A stretch of DNA of 64,000 nucleotides, taken from positions 78,518,001-78,582,000 of the forward strand of contig JASDFA010000001.1 in assembly GCA_035772735.1 (NCBI GenBank). Reading direction: 5' to 3'. Below are positions 21,401 to 33,483 of the stretch, in pieces (within the stretch, counting starts at the first letter, position 1; each line of letters starts with the position of its first letter). Under the pieces are notes generated by a model. It was not told where the DNA came from, did not search any database, and worked only from the letters and a program-made list of their open reading frames with translations. The position numbers and the translations under genes are program-made. This DNA comes from Datura wrightii. Lineage: Eukaryota; Streptophyta; Magnoliopsida; Solanales; Solanaceae.

Positions 21401-22830
21401 AAGGGTGCATTTATCACCTAGATTGGTTCAAAGATTCCACCCTTGAAGCCCTAACTATCCAGTCAGTTCCAATTGTTTGCGAGTTCCCTAACGTGTTTCC
21501 TGAAGTCTTTCTAGAGTCCCTCTCGAGTGGGAAATATACTTCGGCATAGACCTTCTTCTAGACACTTAGGCCATCTCCATTCCTCCTTACAGAATGGCTC
21601 TAGTTGAGCTTAAAGAGTTGAAGGAGTAACTAAAGGACCTTCTTGATAAAGGTTTTATCAGGCCTAGAATCTCTCCATGGGGTGCTCCAGTGCTATTCGT
21701 GCGAAAGAAAGAAGGTACTCTTAGAATGTGAATTGATTACTATCAACTGAACAAGTTACAGTAAAGAACAGGTATCCCCTACCCAGGATTGACGACTTGT
21801 TTGATAAGCTTCAAGGAGCTAGTTGTTTTTCCAAGGTAGATCTCAGGTCGAGGTATCACTAGCTTAGAGTCAAAGAATGTGACATACCAAAAATAGCCTT
21901 TAGAACTCAGTATGGTCACTATGAATTCGTGGTTATGTCCTTTGGACTAACTAATACCCCTGCAACTTTCATGGACCTAATGAACAGAGTTTTCAAGTAG
22001 TATCTAGATATGTTCATCATTGTATTTAATGGTGACATTCTGGTATACTCTAGAAATGAGGAGGAGCATGCTAACAATTTGAGGATAGTACTACAGACTC
22101 TCATAGACCGCCAGTTATTCATTAAATTCAGCAAATGTGAATTCTGGTTGATGTCTGTGACTTTCCTTGGTCACATGGTCTCAAGTGAGGGTATTCAGGT
22201 AGATCCTCAAAAGATAGAAGGGTGAAAGATTGGCCAAGACCTACTTCCCCAATTGATATCAGAAGTTTCCTAAGTCTAGATGGATATTACAAACATTTTG
22301 TATAAAGATTTTCCTCTATTGCATCTCTTCTGACTAATCTAACTTAGAAAAAGGTGAATTTTCAGTTATCAGATGCGTGTGAGGAGATTTTTCAAGAGTT
22401 GAAGACTCGACACACTACTGATCCCATTTTAACATACCAGAAGGAACAGATGGGTTTGTGTTATATTGTGATGCTTCCAGAGTTGTACACAGTTATGTCT
22501 AAATGCAGCGGGGTAAGGTGATAGCTTCGCCTCCAAACAGCTCAAGGTTTATGAAAAGAATTGTTCGAATCATGATCTAGAGTTTGCAGTAGTGGTGTTT
22601 GCCTTAAAGATATGGAGGCATTATCTTTATGGGATCACGTGGATGTTTTCACCGATCACAAGAGCCTTCAATATGTGTTCAGTCATAAGGACTTGAATCT
22701 TTGTCAGAGAAGGTTGTTGGAGCTACTGAATGACTACGAAATGAGTGTGCTATACCACCTGGGCAAAGACAATGTGGTGGCTGATGCCCTAAGAAGGAGG
22801 TCCATGGGGAGTGTTGCTTATGTTGAAGAG
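21401..22830 (+). pseudogene. R3 reverse transcriptase and RNase H
   Basis: The RT starts with a KDLLDKGFIRP-like stretch at about 21638. Then come DYYQLN-like and LPRIDDLFD segments near 21735-21800 and EFVVMSFGLTN at 21920-21955. The active-site box, normally Phe-x-Asp-Asp, reads FNGD at about 22023-22035, losing one catalytic Asp. RNase H follows at 22430-22810: YCDAS-like, DVFTDHKSLQYVF and LGKDNVVADAL. Frameshifts occur at about 22225 and 22520, with stops throughout. Confidence 0.8.
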
Positions 22831-23159
22831 GGAAGAAAAGAACTGGCAAAAGATATTCACAAGTTAGCTCGATTAGGAGTGCAATTGGTTGATTCAGCTG
22901 AGGGTGGAGTAGTAATGCAAAGTGGTCGTAGGTCCGAATCCTGCCACCTTTCTTGTGGATCATCCTGTGGTTACCGGATGATGGGGGATCAGATTCCTTG
23001 TTAGTTGTTGAAGTTAAGTCAAGGAAAGATGAAGATCCTATACTATTTAAGCTAACAGAAGTAGTTCTCAGAAAAAGAAGTGGAGGCTTTCTCCAAAGGG
23101 GGAGATGATGTACTTTATTACTAGGGCAGACTTTGTGTACCGGATGTAGGTGACTTAAG

Positions 23160-24270
23160 ACAGCAAATAATGTTAGAAGCACATAGTTCTAGATATTCTA
23201 TCCACCCAGGTGCCACTATGTTGTACCGTGAACTACGGGATATCTATTGGTGCAACGACATTAAAACAGACAATGCAAAATTTGTGGCTAAGTGCCCAAA
23301 CTGCCAGCAGGTCAAGGTGGAAGATTAGAGACTTGGGGATATGACTCAGGATATCAGCATACCCACCTGGAAGTGAGAAGAAGTGAATATAGACTTTATT
23401 ACAAATCTACCTCGTACTCACCAGCAGCATGACTCAATTTGGGTGATAGTGGATCAGATGACCAAGTCAGCATATTTCCTCCCAATTAAAACTATAGACT
23501 CAACTGAGGATTATGCTAGGCTGTATGTCCAGGAGTTAGTCAGACTATATGGGGTGCCCTTGTCTATCATTTCAGATAGAGGTACCCATTTTACCACACA
23601 TTTTTGGAAGTCATTTCAGAAAGGACTCGGTACTCAAGTCAAGCTTAGCACAACCTTTCACCCTCAGACAGATGAACAAGCTGAGTGGACTATTCAGACC
23701 TTAGAAGATATGCTGAGAGCTTTTGTGATCGACTTCAAGGGCTGTTGGGATGATCACCTACCTTTCATCGACTTTGTGTACAACAAAAGCTACCCCTCCA
23801 GTATTCAGATGGCCTCATTTGAAGCATTATATGGTAGAAGGTGTAGGTCTCCTATAAGGTGGTTTGAATTTGGTGAAGCTACCTTGATAGGGCCAGACTC
23901 AGTCCATAAAGCTATGCAGAAAGTGCAACTAATAACAAAAAGGTTGAAAACTACTCAAAGCTGACAGAAATCCTATGCTGATGTGAGGAGGAGAGAGTTA
24001 GAAGGTACTGTAGATGATTGGGTTTACTTGAAAATTTCACTCATAAAGGGGCTGATGAGATTTGGAAAGAAAGGGAAACTCAGTCCGAGATATGTAGGAC
24101 CCTACAGTATTCTGAGGCAAATTGGAAGTGCGACGTATGAGTTAGAATTACCTCTAGAGTTAGCATCTATGCACCCAGTCTTCCATGTGTCACTATTGAA
24201 GAAGTGCATCGGTGATCCAACTCTAGTTGTATTACTAGATAGTGTGGGAATGAAGGATAGTCTCTCTTAG
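23160..24270 (+). pseudogene. R3 integrase
   Basis: The HHCC zinc domain is at about 23180-23310 (CPNCQQVK visible). The catalytic core includes INTNLPRT-like FITNLPRTHQQHDSIWVIVD, IISDRGTHFT with the second Asp and a DEQAEWTIQTLED segment with the Glu, in an open frame from 23383 to 23964. The C-terminal part at 23983-24270 has GKKGKLSPRYVGPYSIL. A TGA at 23962 and earlier stops break the protein, but the DDE residues remain. Confidence 0.82.
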
Positions 24271-24460
24271 GAAGAGGTCCCAGTTTAGATCCTAGACTGT
24301 TAGGTTCGTTAGCTGAGAAACAAGTAAGTCACTTCAGTGAAAGTCTTGTAGAGGAACCAACTAGTTGAGGGAGCTACATGGGAGATAGAAGCAGACATGA
24401 TGGCCAAATACCCTTATTTATTCCCTTCAAATTCAGTTCTAGCATCAGCTACCAAATTCC
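24271..24460 (+). pseudogene. R3 integrase chromodomain-like tail
   Basis: After a TAG at about 24268 the frame continues with remains of ILD-x-QVR-x-LRNK, SVKVL and then EGATWEIEADMMAKYPYLFP. This is the chromodomain-like C-terminus seen in R4, R5 and R9. Four TAG codons stand where Gln, Trp or Glu would be expected. Confidence 0.7.
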
Positions 24461-24664
24461 TCCTCAATACTCTGTTCAGTTTCGTACTCATCAACTCTAT
24501 TCAGATTTTCAATATGCATTCTAGTTGCATCAACTCTATTAGCATGGTTAAATCAGTTGGGAGTCAGTCATTTCTCCAGAAATCAGTTCATAGTCTCAGT
24601 CTGGGAATTGCAGCTTTTTTCCCAGTTTTCCAAGAGTCTTAGCCTTCATTCAAGGATGAATGAT

Positions 24665-24679
24665 CCCAAGTGGGAGATA
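24665..24679 (+). promoter_or_regulatory. R3 polypurine tract
   Basis: CCCAAGTGGGAGATA lies directly before the 3' LTR. R5 and R9 have CCAAGGGGGAGATAT at the same place, so this copy has changed within the purine run. It primes plus-strand DNA synthesis. Confidence 0.8.
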
Positions 24680-27247
24680 TTTTAATACCCCAAAACTTTA
24701 CTAGACCAAACTCTAACATTGCATGAAAAACCAGGGAAAAACCAGAAAAAAATTGACTGAGATGATGAGTCATTATCAGTAGTAACGACCCATTGTCTGG
24801 GTCATGGTCAGCTTTGTCAGATGTTCCTCGGGACCCAATGGGACATGGAATGACCCGTTTTGAGGAGAAACGAATCGTCCTATCACTCGTTTCATTCCCA
24901 TATTACAACCCGATTGATCCCTTTCCAGGAATCCACGAGTCAAACAACGAGTCGTCATTTGATATAACGACTCGTGGTGTGACTCGTTAGTTGGGGCTCC
25001 TAAGTATTTTTGACCAACTTCATCAGTGACATAGAGTGGCAACAACGATTGTGTTGTATCGCACAATGAGTCATTGTGTCTACCCGTGGTGTCAAACACC
25101 AAAATTCTTTAGGATTTCTAGTAGCAAGGACGAGAGGTGACAACAACTCATTGTCTCAACCAACGACCCGTTAGAGACCGGGGTCTAGTGTTGGGTTCAA
25201 GACCCTGCTTGTGGCCACGAGAGGTACCAACGACCCATTGGTTCTTCCAATGAGTCATGGTATCCACCCATTTCCAGTTCCAGTAAGCCCTAGGTTTAAG
25301 TCCAGGCTTGAAGACTGGTCCCAATGAGTCTTGGTGTCAGCCAACGAATCGTTGTGTGGCCCGTTGGTCCATGTCGGGCAGTTTTGCAAATTTTTCATGC
25401 AAGGTTATTTTTGTAACATCCCACCTTTTTAATCCCTAAACTACGTCATTATGGACTATATTCAGGGGATTTAGAGGGGAAATTGATGTTTGTACTTCAT
25501 TCCTCTCATTCCCTAAGAAGTCAGCGTAGAACTTAGTCAGAAAGCATAGAGCAGGAGCAAGGGTTCAACTTTTTTTCTCAAAATTTCTCAAGGATTTTTC
25601 TCAGGAATCCTTCACCCTGGTATGTGAGAATTTAACAAGGGAATTGTCCTTCCCTTGTGCCCCAAAATGCATCTAAATTTTCTTATCATTTCTAGGCCCT
25701 GAGTTTCGAATGTCAATAAATTTTCAGCCAGATTCCGTCTATATCATGTGGAATATTGTTCATGTTAATTGTTACTAAAATTCCACTACCTAAATATCAT
25801 GTTGATACATGTTCAGGTAATAATGGTTTTAGCCCTAGTTTTGAATGCAGTAAATCAGAGTCTTGCATAATTGATTAGTTATTCATGTTGCTTGATTCTA
25901 TAAGTGTTGGGTTTCCCATATTGTTAGTATCAGATGAAATCTCAGTCAGTTGCATGCTATTTCAGTTTCAGTCAGAATATTCGTATGTTTAGTATTATTC
26001 AGAAATGTCAGCTAATCAGTTTGACTATAGTATTTTCTTGAGGTGTCAGTAGTGTCTCTCAGATATCAGTTATCAGTTATTAGTTATCAGTTATCATTAT
26101 CAGTTATCAAATATTAGTTTATTCTTTAGATGGTTATGACGCATCAAGATAAGACGCTCTGACTAGTCTTAGAACCACAAGCTTCAGCTTCAGTATGTTC
26201 TTTAGACGGTTATGACTCTTCCAGATAAGTAGCTCTGGCTAGTCTTAAAACACCAGTTATAGAATCCGGTCCGATAAGACTCTAAGGGTAATTCCCGATA
26301 AGTATCCTTGATTTAGTCGTGGACCCTAGTTTTGAGCTATCAGCTTAGTAATCAGATTAGGACTATCTAGTGGGAGTAGGACTTAGCACCGAGTGAAATA
26401 GGGTTCCAACGCACCCAGATTCCCAGAACTACATTGCAACCGTAGGTTATTTTATTGGCCCTATGGCCCCATATTTGTGATCACCCAGTTCATGCCTTTA
26501 TACCCTGGCAAGGTATATTCGGTCCTATCAATGGGGCGTACACATAGAACTCCATGTCTAGCTCATGTGGTTATATGTCGGTTATAGACTCTCCCACTAG
26601 TTAGTACAGTTTCAGTTTAGCTTAGTTCAGTTCAGTTCAGTTTAGCTCAGATCAGTATCTCAGATTCAGGATGTGTCTATGACCATTAGCCAGGGTCATT
26701 ATTGACCATATTAGTTATATTTCAGTTGTTCAGTTTTCAGTATTTCAATTGGCCATTTCATGTCATCTCAATTTAGTTACTTTCTCTTTTATGTTTATTA
26801 TATCTCTCGCTTACTCAGTACATTCAAAGTACTGACACGTACCTTCTGTGTTTGTATCGTACCGTGAAATAGGCGCAGGTTCTCAGCCCCAACATCTTCA
26901 GTAAATTCCTTCAGATGATACCAGCAGCAACTTTTGGTGAGTCCTCATCTTTCGAGGATGATATTTACTTCAGTTGATTTCTTTCAGTTAGACTTTAGAG
27001 TTAGCTGGGGGTCTGTCCTAGCAACTCATCAATGGCTTTCAGACAGAGACTCAAATAATCAGTATTGAATTTTTCTTTCAGATGTATTGACTCTTGTCAA
27101 CTCAGTTTTCCTAAATGATTTTATTTATTTAAAGCTTCCGCTTATGATTACTCAGTTTACCAGTGTTATGATAGACCATGGATTGGCTTGTGGTTACTTG
27201 TGACTCCAATATCGTGTCTTGTCCATGGTATAGACTCTGGTCATGAC
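24680..27247 (+). repeat. R3 3' LTR
   Basis: This is an uninterrupted LTR of about 2,568 bp. The word array is at 24770-25380. A core CTAAACTACGTCATTATGG lies at 25437-25455, then a TATA-like CTATATTCAGG. TTATCAG repeats occur at about 26050-26110, the ACTCAGTAC...AGTACTGA pair at 26812-26834 and GGTGAGTCCTCAT at 26936-26948. It ends at GGTCATGAC, followed by the ACCTA target duplication. Confidence 0.87.
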
Positions 27248-27252
27248 ACCTA

Positions 27253-27617
27253 AAGGTCAAGAATCTAAACCGGAACCTCCTCGTAAGAGAGACTACCCTT
27301 CATACTAATACTCTCTACCAGTACAAATGGATCCAGATTGTTGATGCACCTTTTCAAAAAGGAAACGTGGAAAACTGGATACGCTGATGCTAGCTCTACG
27401 GGCAACTCCAACTCATAGGCCACATTGTCAATGCACCTAAGAATCCTATAAGGGCCAATAGATCGAGGACTGAGTTTCCCCTTCTTACCGAACGTCATCA
27501 TCCCCTTCATGGGTGACACATTCAAAAACACCCAATCATGCCATGACTCAAGCTCTCCGTTCCTTATATACGCATAGGATTTCTAATGACTCTGAGTTGT
27601 TTTAAGCTTTTCTCTAA
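27253..27617 (-). pseudogene. R4 integrase C-terminal part
   Basis: The minus-strand frame reads VFLNVSPMKG, FGKKGKLSPRSIGPYRIL and YELELPVELASAYPVFHVSF, the conserved region after the integrase core. It continues towards ILDL-stop-V and, beyond R3, into 9323. Upstream codons continue at 52662 on the far side of R5. The TAG in the ILD motif replaces the usual Gln. Confidence 0.85.
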
Positions 27618-27622
27618 TAAGA

Positions 27623-29967
27623 TGTTACGACCCGAATGGAGGCTCGGATCGTAACACGGGACAAGGAGCCCCGAGAGACCCCAAGTCCATCCATGGCATA
27701 GGCATACATCTAATCTCAATCAAGAAACTGAATAACAATATAATAATCATAGCAAAAGTCTAACTAGAACGTAACATCATAATATGAAATCCGAAGCTGA
27801 ATACATACATATGTTTGAAAAGCCTCCAAACATGATGAGTTGATGGGACAAGACCTCAACTAACTCAACAAAACTAAAACTGAAATACATAAAGGAAAAG
27901 CTGAATAGTCTAGTCCTTGGGAAATGAGGACTCACCCATAATAAGAATGCTAACTCTAATATGCTGACTATGAGCGGGGCTGAACCTGGGAGTTGGGTCC
28001 TATATCATGAAATGATACAACATAGTGCATGCGATCAGCACGTGGAATATACTGAGTATGCAAGGTAAGTAAAACCGCTGAAGTGAGTAAAATTATTTAA
28101 AGACAATGCATAATATAACATAAACATTAAGAGTTTGAGATTAGGACTTGCATGCATTCTTTCTGAAATCATGATCTCTTCGTAACATAACATAACATAA
28201 CTTCATGACATCATAACTGAATCGATTGACTCAAAGCTGAATTCTGAAATCTATAAGTAAAACTTAAAATTGAGTCAAACTTGCTTTAGAACATGTATAT
28301 AAATAAATCTCATGAGTAATGCAACATGCATATCTGAAATCATGAGGAACAATGGGAGACTCGTCTTTTAACCGGCATACAACGATAGAGCTTATGTGGT
28401 CCCAACTATCACACTCAAGTGGGTAGAGTCATCCGAAGCCTTGTCAGGGCTAGGGACGATACCATGGTATCGATATCAAGCTGAAAGCCCATCCGGGTAG
28501 GGAAAGCTCACAAGGGAGGTCCCAAAGTCATAATGTTTAAACCTATGTTGGCGCGTAGTTTTGAGGCATAGGGTGATCGACCCTTAGCCTGCTCGGCTCT
28601 AGACATTACTATCAAAACATGCATATGCTCTACCTCGTTTTATAACAAAGCTCAACATCATCTATTGACGAAGCTCAATGATCAAATACATCTCAAATAT
28701 GAAATCATGCATATGAGATGCTTTAGCTCAAGACATACCACAAGATGTAAACATAATTGGGAGCCTTCGCTCAAAAACCAAGTGGTAAGCTATACATATT
28801 AAATCTTTAACTCAAACATACCACAAGCTGAAAATATAATTGGGAGTCTTTACTTCAAAACAATACAGTAAGATTAATTTAGAAAAATCATCATTCATAC
28901 TTCACATGTGGGCATTGCTAAAGCACTATTATACTTAGAAATACTCAATTGTTATTGAAAATATAATTGTAAATATGCGTAGCTTCAAATCATATTTTTC
29001 ATCATAATATCTCGTCATCATCATATATTCATCACAAAAATCATCTTTTATGAACATCTCATCCATGGGCTTTTGATTCATAAAACTACAATCATGATTT
29101 TAAATTGAAAACATTATAGAATTTGCCCATGCTTCATATTTCAATAGTAGAACCATAATCAAACCATACCCATGTATAGAAATGGAAGATTCATGCATTT
29201 GGGTTAAAACCCCATAGATTAGACATAGAAATTTCATACTTTAGAGAAGGATTAGGAATGGGTGTGAAAGAAATCACCCATTCATAACCCTACATACCTG
29301 TTGGTAGCTGATTCTAACACTTCTTTAGATGCCCAGTAGGAAATTGAAAAGAAATTGGTGAATGCTAAGGTTGATCTCCCTCTCAAGTCTTCTATCTTTC
29401 ATGCATGAACGAATGAGGCCTAAATGAACTTAACCCCCTTAAAATCCACTATTCATAACTCAAAACATCATAGTTTAGGCCTTAGGAACTTGGGAATTAA
29501 CCGAAAAGCCCTTACTAAATTCGTAGAAAATAACTGTCAGGTTGTGTCAACGAGGGACCTTATGACTCGTGGTCCCATGTCATGACTCATGGCTTGGCTC
29601 ATGATGTTCACTGCTTAATAGGTCTCCTAGGACCTTAACAAGAAACCTCACGACTCATTGCTGGTGACTACGATTCGTGGTCACCACCGATTGAGTACAT
29701 TGCTTCCACTCTTCTCTTCTACTTTTCCCTCACTCCATGACTGACCTAACGACTCCTGGGGTATGACCACGAGTCATGGTCATGTCCATGGGAATACTTT
29801 TCCCCCAATTTCTAGAACTTCCTCACTGGCCTCCCCATGAGTTACCTCACGACTCATGGGATGCACCAACGAGTCATCCCACGGCTCGTTCTGTGCTTGG
29901 TGCCAGTTTTTAAGCTTTTCTCTGTTTCAACTCTCGGGTCTGATCTTTGGACTCCCAGGGTGTAACA
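27623..29967 (-). repeat. R5 3' LTR
   Basis: It runs from TGTTACGACCCG to GGTGTAACA on the plus strand. The word array is at about 29540-29900 (CACGAGTCATGG, CACGACTCATG). GGTGAGTCCTCAT is at 27924-27936 on the minus strand. The inverted pair including the G-box CACGTG is at 28035-28058. TAACATAACATAAC repeats lie at about 28182-28202. No clear TATA box was found. Confidence 0.88.
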
Positions 29968-29983
29968 ATATCTCCCCCTTGGG
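29968..29983 (-). promoter_or_regulatory. R5 polypurine tract
   Basis: The minus strand reads CCCAAGGGGGAGATAT directly next to the 3' LTR, identical over most of its length to the R9 tract. Confidence 0.88.
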
Positions 29984-30239
29984 AACATTCATCCTCAAAT
30001 ATTAGAAAACACACAGAAAAGCAGAGAAGATGAAATTATCACATTCAAATACTTATCATTTAAACCAAAAATTGACGGAATGACTACCTCCTATTCAAAC
30101 TACATAGCTGAACTGAATTCACAAATCATACATACATGCACATACATAAAAGAATCTTGCGCACATGAACCAAACATGAAACTAAATAAAGTCGGAGTGC
30201 AAAACTAATACCTCAATATGAAACTGAGCCGGTAGAGAA

Positions 30240-31740
30240 CAAATGTGGGTATCTAGTCATCATATCTGCTTTGGCTTCCTACGTAGCTCCTTCAACATGC
30301 TAATTCCTCCATAACACTTTAACTAAAGCTACTTCATTATTCCTTATCCTTCAAACCTGCCGATCCAGTATTTCCATCGGAACATCCCCATAGCTAACAC
30401 TATCTCTCACACCAACACTATCCACCGGGACAACTAAGGCTAGATCACCCAAACACTTCTTTAAGAGCGATACATGAAACACGATGCACAGAAGCTAATT
30501 CTGAAGGCAACTCCAACTCATAAGCCACCTTGCAAAAGCATCTCACGATCTGATATAGGCCGAGATAGCGGGAACTAAGTTTCCCTTTCTTTCCAAACCA
30601 CATCACTCCCTTCATGGGAGACACCCTCAGAAATACCCAGTCATCAACTTCAAATTCTAATTCTCTTCTTCTCACGTACTCATAAGACTTTTGGCAACTC
30701 TGGGTAGTTTTCAACCTGTCTCTTATCAACTGAACCTTCTCCATTACTTCATTAACCGAATCCATCCCTATCATTTCCACTTCACCAACGTCAAACCATC
30801 CGATGGGCGATCTACATCTCCACTTGTAGAGAGCCTCGAACGACACCATTTGAATACTAGAGTGATAGTTGTTATTGTAGGAAAACTCAATAAGTAGCAA
30901 ATGCTCCTCCCAACTACCTTTGAAGTCAATTACGTATGCTCTCAACATGTCCTCGAGGGTCTGAATTATCCGCTCCGCTTGACCATTCATTTGCGGGTGA
31001 AATGTTGTGCTGAGTTTAACCTGTGTACCCAATCCTTTTTGAAATGACTTCCAAAATTAAAAGGTGAATTGAGTACCTCGATCTGAAATGATGGATAAGG
31101 GTACTCCATGCAATCGAACCAACTCCTGAATATATAACTTGGCATAATCCTTCGCCGAATCCGTGGTTTTTACCGGTAGAAAATGTGCACCCTTGGTTAA
31201 CCTATCTACCACAACCCAAATAGAATCATATTGTCGACGAGTACGAGGCAGACCTGTGATGAAATCCATATTAATTTCTTCCTAATTCCAAGTAGGAATG
31301 GTGATATCCTGAAGCAAACCTCCCAGTCTTTGATGCTCGACCTTTGCTGACAGTTCGAACACTTGGCTACGAATTCTGCAATATCCTTCTTTATGCCATT
31401 CCACCAATAGATTTTCCGTATGTCACAGTACATATTGGTGGAACCTAGATGGATACAATACCTGGATCCATGAGCCTCATGCAACATCCGAATCCTCAAA
31501 TCATCAACATTTGGATCACATAAGCGACCCAGGTACCGTAGCACACCATCTCCCCCTTTGGAGAAGACCTCTACTTTCTGATTTTTAATGGCTTCCTTCA
31601 ACTTTACCAAAATTGGGTCCTCATCTTGTCTAGCTTTCACATCAGTCACCAAGGAAGACTCTGATCCATTATGGACAACAACACTACCACCAATCGAGTC
31701 GACCAACCTAACTCCAAACCTAGCGAGTCGATGTACATCT
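30240..31740 (-). pseudogene. R5 integrase with chromodomain-like tail
   Basis: The HHCC domain is at about 31340-31480: HLGSTNMYCDIRKIYWWNG and a CSNCQQ pair. The core covers 30445-31269: MDFITGLPRTRRQYDSIWVV with the first Asp, IISDRGTQFTF with the second and a NGQAERIIQTLEDML segment with the Glu. A frame break lies at about 31050-31057 and another near 31210. The tail at 30240-30445 has VKVLWRN, then TAG codons, then RYPHLF. Confidence 0.85.
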
Positions 31741-33060
31741 TACACCAGCTCCTTTTCCCTTCATCCACATGGGACACACTCTCCATAGAGAATCTAGTAA
31801 GTGCATCTGCTACCACATTAGCCTTACCCAGATGGTAAAGGACACTCATATTGTAGTCTTTGAGTAGCTCCAACCACCTCCTCTGTCGAAGATTTAGATC
31901 TTTTTGCATGAAAACATATTGTAAGCTCTTATGGTCCATAAACACATCCACGTGGACCCTATACAAGTAATGTCGCCATATCTTCAATGCGAACACCACC
32001 ACAGCCAATTCAAGATCATGGGTTAGGTAATTCTTCTCATGGGTTTTCAACTGTCTAGAGGCATATGCTATCACTTTCCCATGTTGCATCAACACACACC
32101 CAAGTCCAATCCTTGAAGCATCGTAATACACCACGAATTCATCGATACCCTTAAATAGGGTCAACACCAATGCTGAGGTAAGTCGGGTCTTCAACCCTTG
32201 GAAGCTTTTCTCACAAGCCTCCGACCCGTGGAATTTCACCTTCTTCTGAGTCAATTTGGTCAAAGGTGCTATAATAGATGAGAGACCCTCAAAAAATCTT
32301 CGATAGTAGCCGGCTAAACCCAAGAAACTCCGAATATCTGAAGGATTCACCGGTCTAGGGCAATTCTTCACCGTCTCAATTTTCTGAGAATCTACCCTTG
32401 TTCCTTCACTTGATACCACATGGCCCCAAAAGGCTACGAAGTTCAACCAAAACTTATACTTGCTGAACTTGGCATATAATTGACGATCCTTGAGGGTCAG
32501 AAGCACTACTCTCAAATGAGCGGCGTGCTCCTCCTTGCTCGGAGAGTATATAAGGATGTCATCAATGAACACGATCATGAACATGTCCAGGTATGGCTTG
32601 AACACCCTTTTCATCAAATCCAAAAAAGCTACAGGAGCATTCGTTAGTCCAAAAGACATAACTACAAACTCATAATGACCATACCGTGTCCTGAAGGCTG
32701 TCTTCGAGATGTCACTCTCCCGAAATTTAAGTTGATGGTACTCGGATCTGAGATCTATCTTCGAGAAACACTTGGCACCCTGAAGTTGGTCAAATAAATC
32801 ATCAATCCTGGGTAGATGATACCTGTTCTTGATTGTGACTTTGTTCAATTGTCGATAATCCATGCACATTCAAAGAGAACCATCTTTCTTACGAACAAAG
32901 AGAACTGGTGTACCCCATAAGGACTTGCTCGGTCTAATGAAACGCTTATCTAACAAGTCCTTCAACTGCTCTTTCAACTCCTTTAGCTCAGTTGGAGACA
33001 TTTTGTTGGGAGGAATAGATATAGGTTGCATGTCGAGAAGAAGGTCAATACCTAAGTCAA
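31741..33060 (-). pseudogene. R5 reverse transcriptase and RNase H
   Basis: This is the best-preserved RT of the window, with one open frame of about 400 codons from 32869. Motifs in order are CMDYRQLNKVTIKNRYHLPR, FSKIDLRSEYHQL, VVMSFGLTNAP and the catalytic IVFIDDILIYS box with both Asp residues. RNase H follows with VVYYDASRIGLGCVL, KNYLTHDLELAVVVFALKIW and DVFMDHKSLQYVF. Only the N-terminal RT segment above 32870 (to about 33060) is shifted. It is typical of Tekay/Del chromoviruses. Confidence 0.88.
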
Positions 33061-33478
33061 TCTCCCATTCAGGAGGGACAGCGGAAAATCATCAGGAAAG
33101 ACCTCTGGATACTCATGTACTACTGGAACTGAATGGATATTTGGGGTCTTAGACTGAACATCGTTAACCCTAACTAGATGGGATACACAACCCTTAGAAA
33201 TCATATTTCTGGCCTTAAGGTAGAAAATGAAACGACCTACAGGCACAGGTGAACTACCCTTCCATTCCAAGACTGGCTCACCCAGAAATCTGAACTCTAC
33301 TACCCGGGTTCTACAATTAACTGAAGAATAACATGCAAATAGCCAATCCATGCCAAGAATCACTTCAAAATCGTTCATGGCTAACTCGATCAAATCTGCT
33401 GAGGTGACCTTCTGAAGAACTGAGACTGGGCAACATCTATACACCCGTCCAGCTATAACTGAATCACCTATTGGAGCA
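33061..33478 (-). pseudogene. R5 protease, C-terminal part and spacer
   Basis: It contains VTSADLIELAMNDFEVILGM with the Ile-Leu-Gly-Met-Asp-Trp core and SSVNCRTRVVEFRF, then a spacer KARNMISKGCVSHLVRV and PEVFPDDFP. The active-site half lies at about 48753-48900, because R6 inserted between them. The frame shifts near 33070-33090, before the RT. Confidence 0.85.
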
Positions 33479-33483
33479 AAAAC

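Larger units (their letters stand above)
9324..27247 (+). mobile_element. R3: Ty3/gypsy chromovirus (Tekay/Del-like), with R2 nested in its 5' LTR
   Basis: The order is 5' LTR (9324-10789 plus 18475-19560), primer-binding site, gag, protease, RT, RNase H, integrase with a chromodomain-like end, polypurine tract and 3' LTR (24680-27247). Without R2 the element is about 10.2 kb with LTRs of about 2.56 kb. The flanking ACCTG/ACCTA is a 5-bp target duplication with one change. It sits inside the pol of R4 in opposite orientation. Its LTRs lack clean TG/CA ends and its genes carry many stops, so it is dead and fairly old. Confidence 0.88.

Noticed and set aside
22679..23182. 167-codon minus-strand frame
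   Set aside because: It is antisense to the R3 RNase H and integrase start; the sense strand carries the family motifs.
24776..25102. 108-codon minus-strand frame, with a similar one at 9868-10110
   Set aside because: Both lie in the R3 LTR word array. The peptide is the array read in translation.
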